Assembly: GCA_039029935.1 (NCBI GenBank)
Contig: JBCCFC010000172.1
Coordinates: 1 to 14,953 of the forward strand
Length of the DNA: 14,953 nt
Direction: 5' to 3'
Origin: G039029935 sp039029935
GTDB taxonomy: Bacteria > Chloroflexota > Anaerolineae > Caldilineales > Caldilineaceae
Part shown: positions 13,896 through 14,953 of the stretch, one piece after another
Position numbering within the stretch: position 1 is the stretch's first letter
Layout: every line of letters begins with the position of its first letter
Notes under the pieces: model-generated
Told to the model about the DNA's origin: nothing
The model's input: only the letters and a program-made list of their open reading frames with translations
Database searches by the model: none
Translations under genes and position numbers: made by a program

Positions 13896-14540
13896 ATGGA
13901 TAATATTCGTTACACATTAATCACCGATGGTAGCTCGGATGCGGTTCTCATTCCAATTTTGAATTGGCTACTTGTAGAGCATGGTAACTACATCTCGATT
14001 CAGTCTCAATGGGCCGATTTCGCCAAATTACCTCGCCCACCCAAGACGTTGATAGAGAAAATTGATTATGCGCTCGACAAATATCCCTGTGATTTGCTCT
14101 TTATTCACCGAGACGCCGAGCGAGAATCGAGAGAAGATCGCCAAAGAGAAATCGACACCGCTTATGCAAATATGCATAAAAATGAGGCTACACCACTGCC
14201 TTATATCTGCGTTATCCCTGTGCGCATGACGGAAGCATGGCTTCTGTTTGATGAAGGGGCTGTTCGTCGAGCAGCAGGAAATGAGTCTACGAAGATATTT
14301 CTTGATGTACCACCATTATACAGGCTGGAATCATTACCTGATCCCAAAACAACATTGCACGATCTATTGCGTAAAGCGAGTGGCCTACAAGGACGCCGCC
14401 TGAAAAAATTCTCAACACATCAACGAGTGCGGCACATTAGTGAGTTGATTGATGACTTCTCCCCACTGCGGGCATTATCCGCATTCGGGGCAATGGAGTA
14501 TGATGTTCAACGGTTGATAGAGCTGCATTCAATGGCCTAA
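13896..14540 (+). CDS. TOPRIM-like / DUF4276-like protein paired with the ATPase
   Basis: A 214-residue protein 33 bases downstream of the ATPase gene. LITDGSSDAVLIPIL (8-22) has the shape of the first TOPRIM motif, but with Asp11 where Glu is usual and an Asp15 at the second acidic place. DLLFIHRDAERE (66-77) resembles the DxD motif (Asp73, Glu75). PVRMTEAWLLFD (108-119) matches the PEIEAWLLAD-type motif of DUF4276 proteins, with Glu113. Basic segments (GRRLKKF, 166-172) could bind nucleic acid. It is probably a metal-dependent nuclease working with the ATPase; this is a family-based inference. The ribosome-binding site is weak (a GAAGAAGA tract, 12 bases off), and the gene may rely on coupling to its neighbour. 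It overlaps, stop to stop, the MFS gene. Confidence 0.75.
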   Translation: MDNIRYTLITDGSSDAVLIPILNWLLVEHGNYISIQSQWADFAKLPRPPKTLIEKIDYALDKYPCDLLFIHRDAERESREDRQREIDTAYANMHKNEATPLPYICVIPVRMTEAWLLFDEGAVRRAAGNESTKIFLDVPPLYRLESLPDPKTTLHDLLRKASGLQGRRLKKFSTHQRVRHISELIDDFSPLRALSAFGAMEYDVQRLIELHSMA

Positions 14541-14953
14541 TGTCCATCTTCATACCCCTGCCTATGCCACCCAGCCCATAACACCAGCGGGATCACCGTC
14601 AATCCTGCCATCGCCCACAGCAGCGTCGAAGCCGTGCCTGTCGCATCAAGACTCCACCCTGTCACGCCCGATGCAATCGCACTCGCCAGTGTAAACATGG
14701 CAAACTCACTGGCAAAGATACGTCCGCGAACCTTATCTGGCACTCTTTGCAACAGGAGTTGAGTGGTGAAGACCCAGATGGCTCCTGAACCAATCGCGCG
14801 GATTAAATTGCCCACCAAATAGCTGCTAAAATTGAAGATTGGAGCCGTAATCACAACACCGACAACGGCAAAGACATAACTGATGGTAATGGCGATACGT
14901 AGGTTCCGACTGCTGTCACCCGTTATAGCGCGCATCCCAATTGGGCCTAGCCC
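14537..14953 (-). CDS. MFS transporter, C-terminal part
   Basis: The minus-strand frame is open to the window's right edge and ends at 14537. About 138 residues are seen. They include four hydrophobic helices, probably TM 9-12, and the loop motif VPDKVRGRIFASEFAMF, a classic MFS cytoplasmic-loop signature that links two helices. A short polar C-terminus (HRQGYEDGH) ends the protein. It is probably a drug or metabolite exporter of the EntS/MFS_3 kind, but the substrate-determining part lies outside the window. The stop codon (CTA on the + strand, 14537-14539) shares bases with the TAA of the TOPRIM-like gene (14538-14540). The start is not in the window, so an internal Met at 14935 must not be taken as the start. 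Confidence 0.85.
   Translation of the reverse strand, partial: GLGPIGMRAITGDSSRNLRIAITISYVFAVVGVVITAPIFNFSSYLVGNLIRAIGSGAIWVFTTQLLLQRVPDKVRGRIFASEFAMFTLASAIASGVTGWSLDATGTASTLLWAMAGLTVIPLVLWAGWHRQGYEDGH

Noticed and set aside
13874..13903. Nine-codon ORF (MKKTTHNHG) overlapping the start of the TOPRIM-like gene
   Set aside because: It has no clear ribosome-binding site, and such short frames arise by chance; only a coupling role would make it of note.
12402..14540. Naming the ATPase pair as PARIS or Gabija
   Set aside because: The second gene has DUF4276-like motifs and is neither a DUF4435 protein nor a UvrD-like helicase, so the name is not supported.

Overview
The window reads like chromosomal DNA from a free-living bacterium of intermediate GC. 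The mix of genes (DMT transporter, sugar-acid-type hydrolase and dehydrogenases, an Rpn-type nuclease, a giant secreted CotH/lamin-tail protein, and an ATPase paired with a TOPRIM-like protein), together with intergenic ATCCGCG palindromes and 7-base tandem repeats, recalls Chloroflexota and also Cyanobacteria. This placement is an inference from gene style. There is no rRNA or marker gene here to prove it, and no tRNA, CRISPR array, prophage or complete insertion sequence was seen.

Left part (1-4006). A palindrome opens the window. A DMT/EamA exporter-like gene follows on the + strand, with a hairpin in its presumed leader and a TTG start. It converges on a three-gene minus-strand cluster: extended SDR (NAD-dependent epimerase/dehydratase type), classical SDR, and a COG3618-type amidohydrolase/lactonase. 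This set fits oxidation of a sugar or sugar acid to a lactone and hydrolysis of the lactone; the substrate is unknown. A perfect 11-bp inverted repeat sits just upstream of the cluster and is a candidate operator. Both gaps inside the cluster hold short-period repeats that begin at the preceding gene's stop codon. The convergent gap 1159-1249 holds a long imperfect hairpin, probably a two-way terminator.

Middle part (4007-10656). A sigma70-like promoter drives an Rpn-family PD-(D/E)XK nuclease gene. It converges, 5 bases apart, on a 4.8-kb minus-strand gene for a secreted mosaic protein: signal peptide, lamin-tail domain, chitobiase-like domain, CotH kinase, second chitobiase-like domain, three more lamin-tail domains, an FN3-like segment and a duplicated C-terminal module. 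Between its promoter and that of the next gene lies a 77-base element bounded by perfect 19-bp inverted repeats.

Right part (10657-14953). On the + strand are a calcineurin-like phosphoesterase with a 16-bp leader hairpin, a small sulfotransferase-family protein, and a two-gene unit of an OLD/RecF-like ATPase and a TOPRIM/DUF4276-like protein. That pair is the best candidate for an undescribed nuclease or defence-type system. Its last gene overlaps, stop to stop, a minus-strand MFS transporter that runs off the window.
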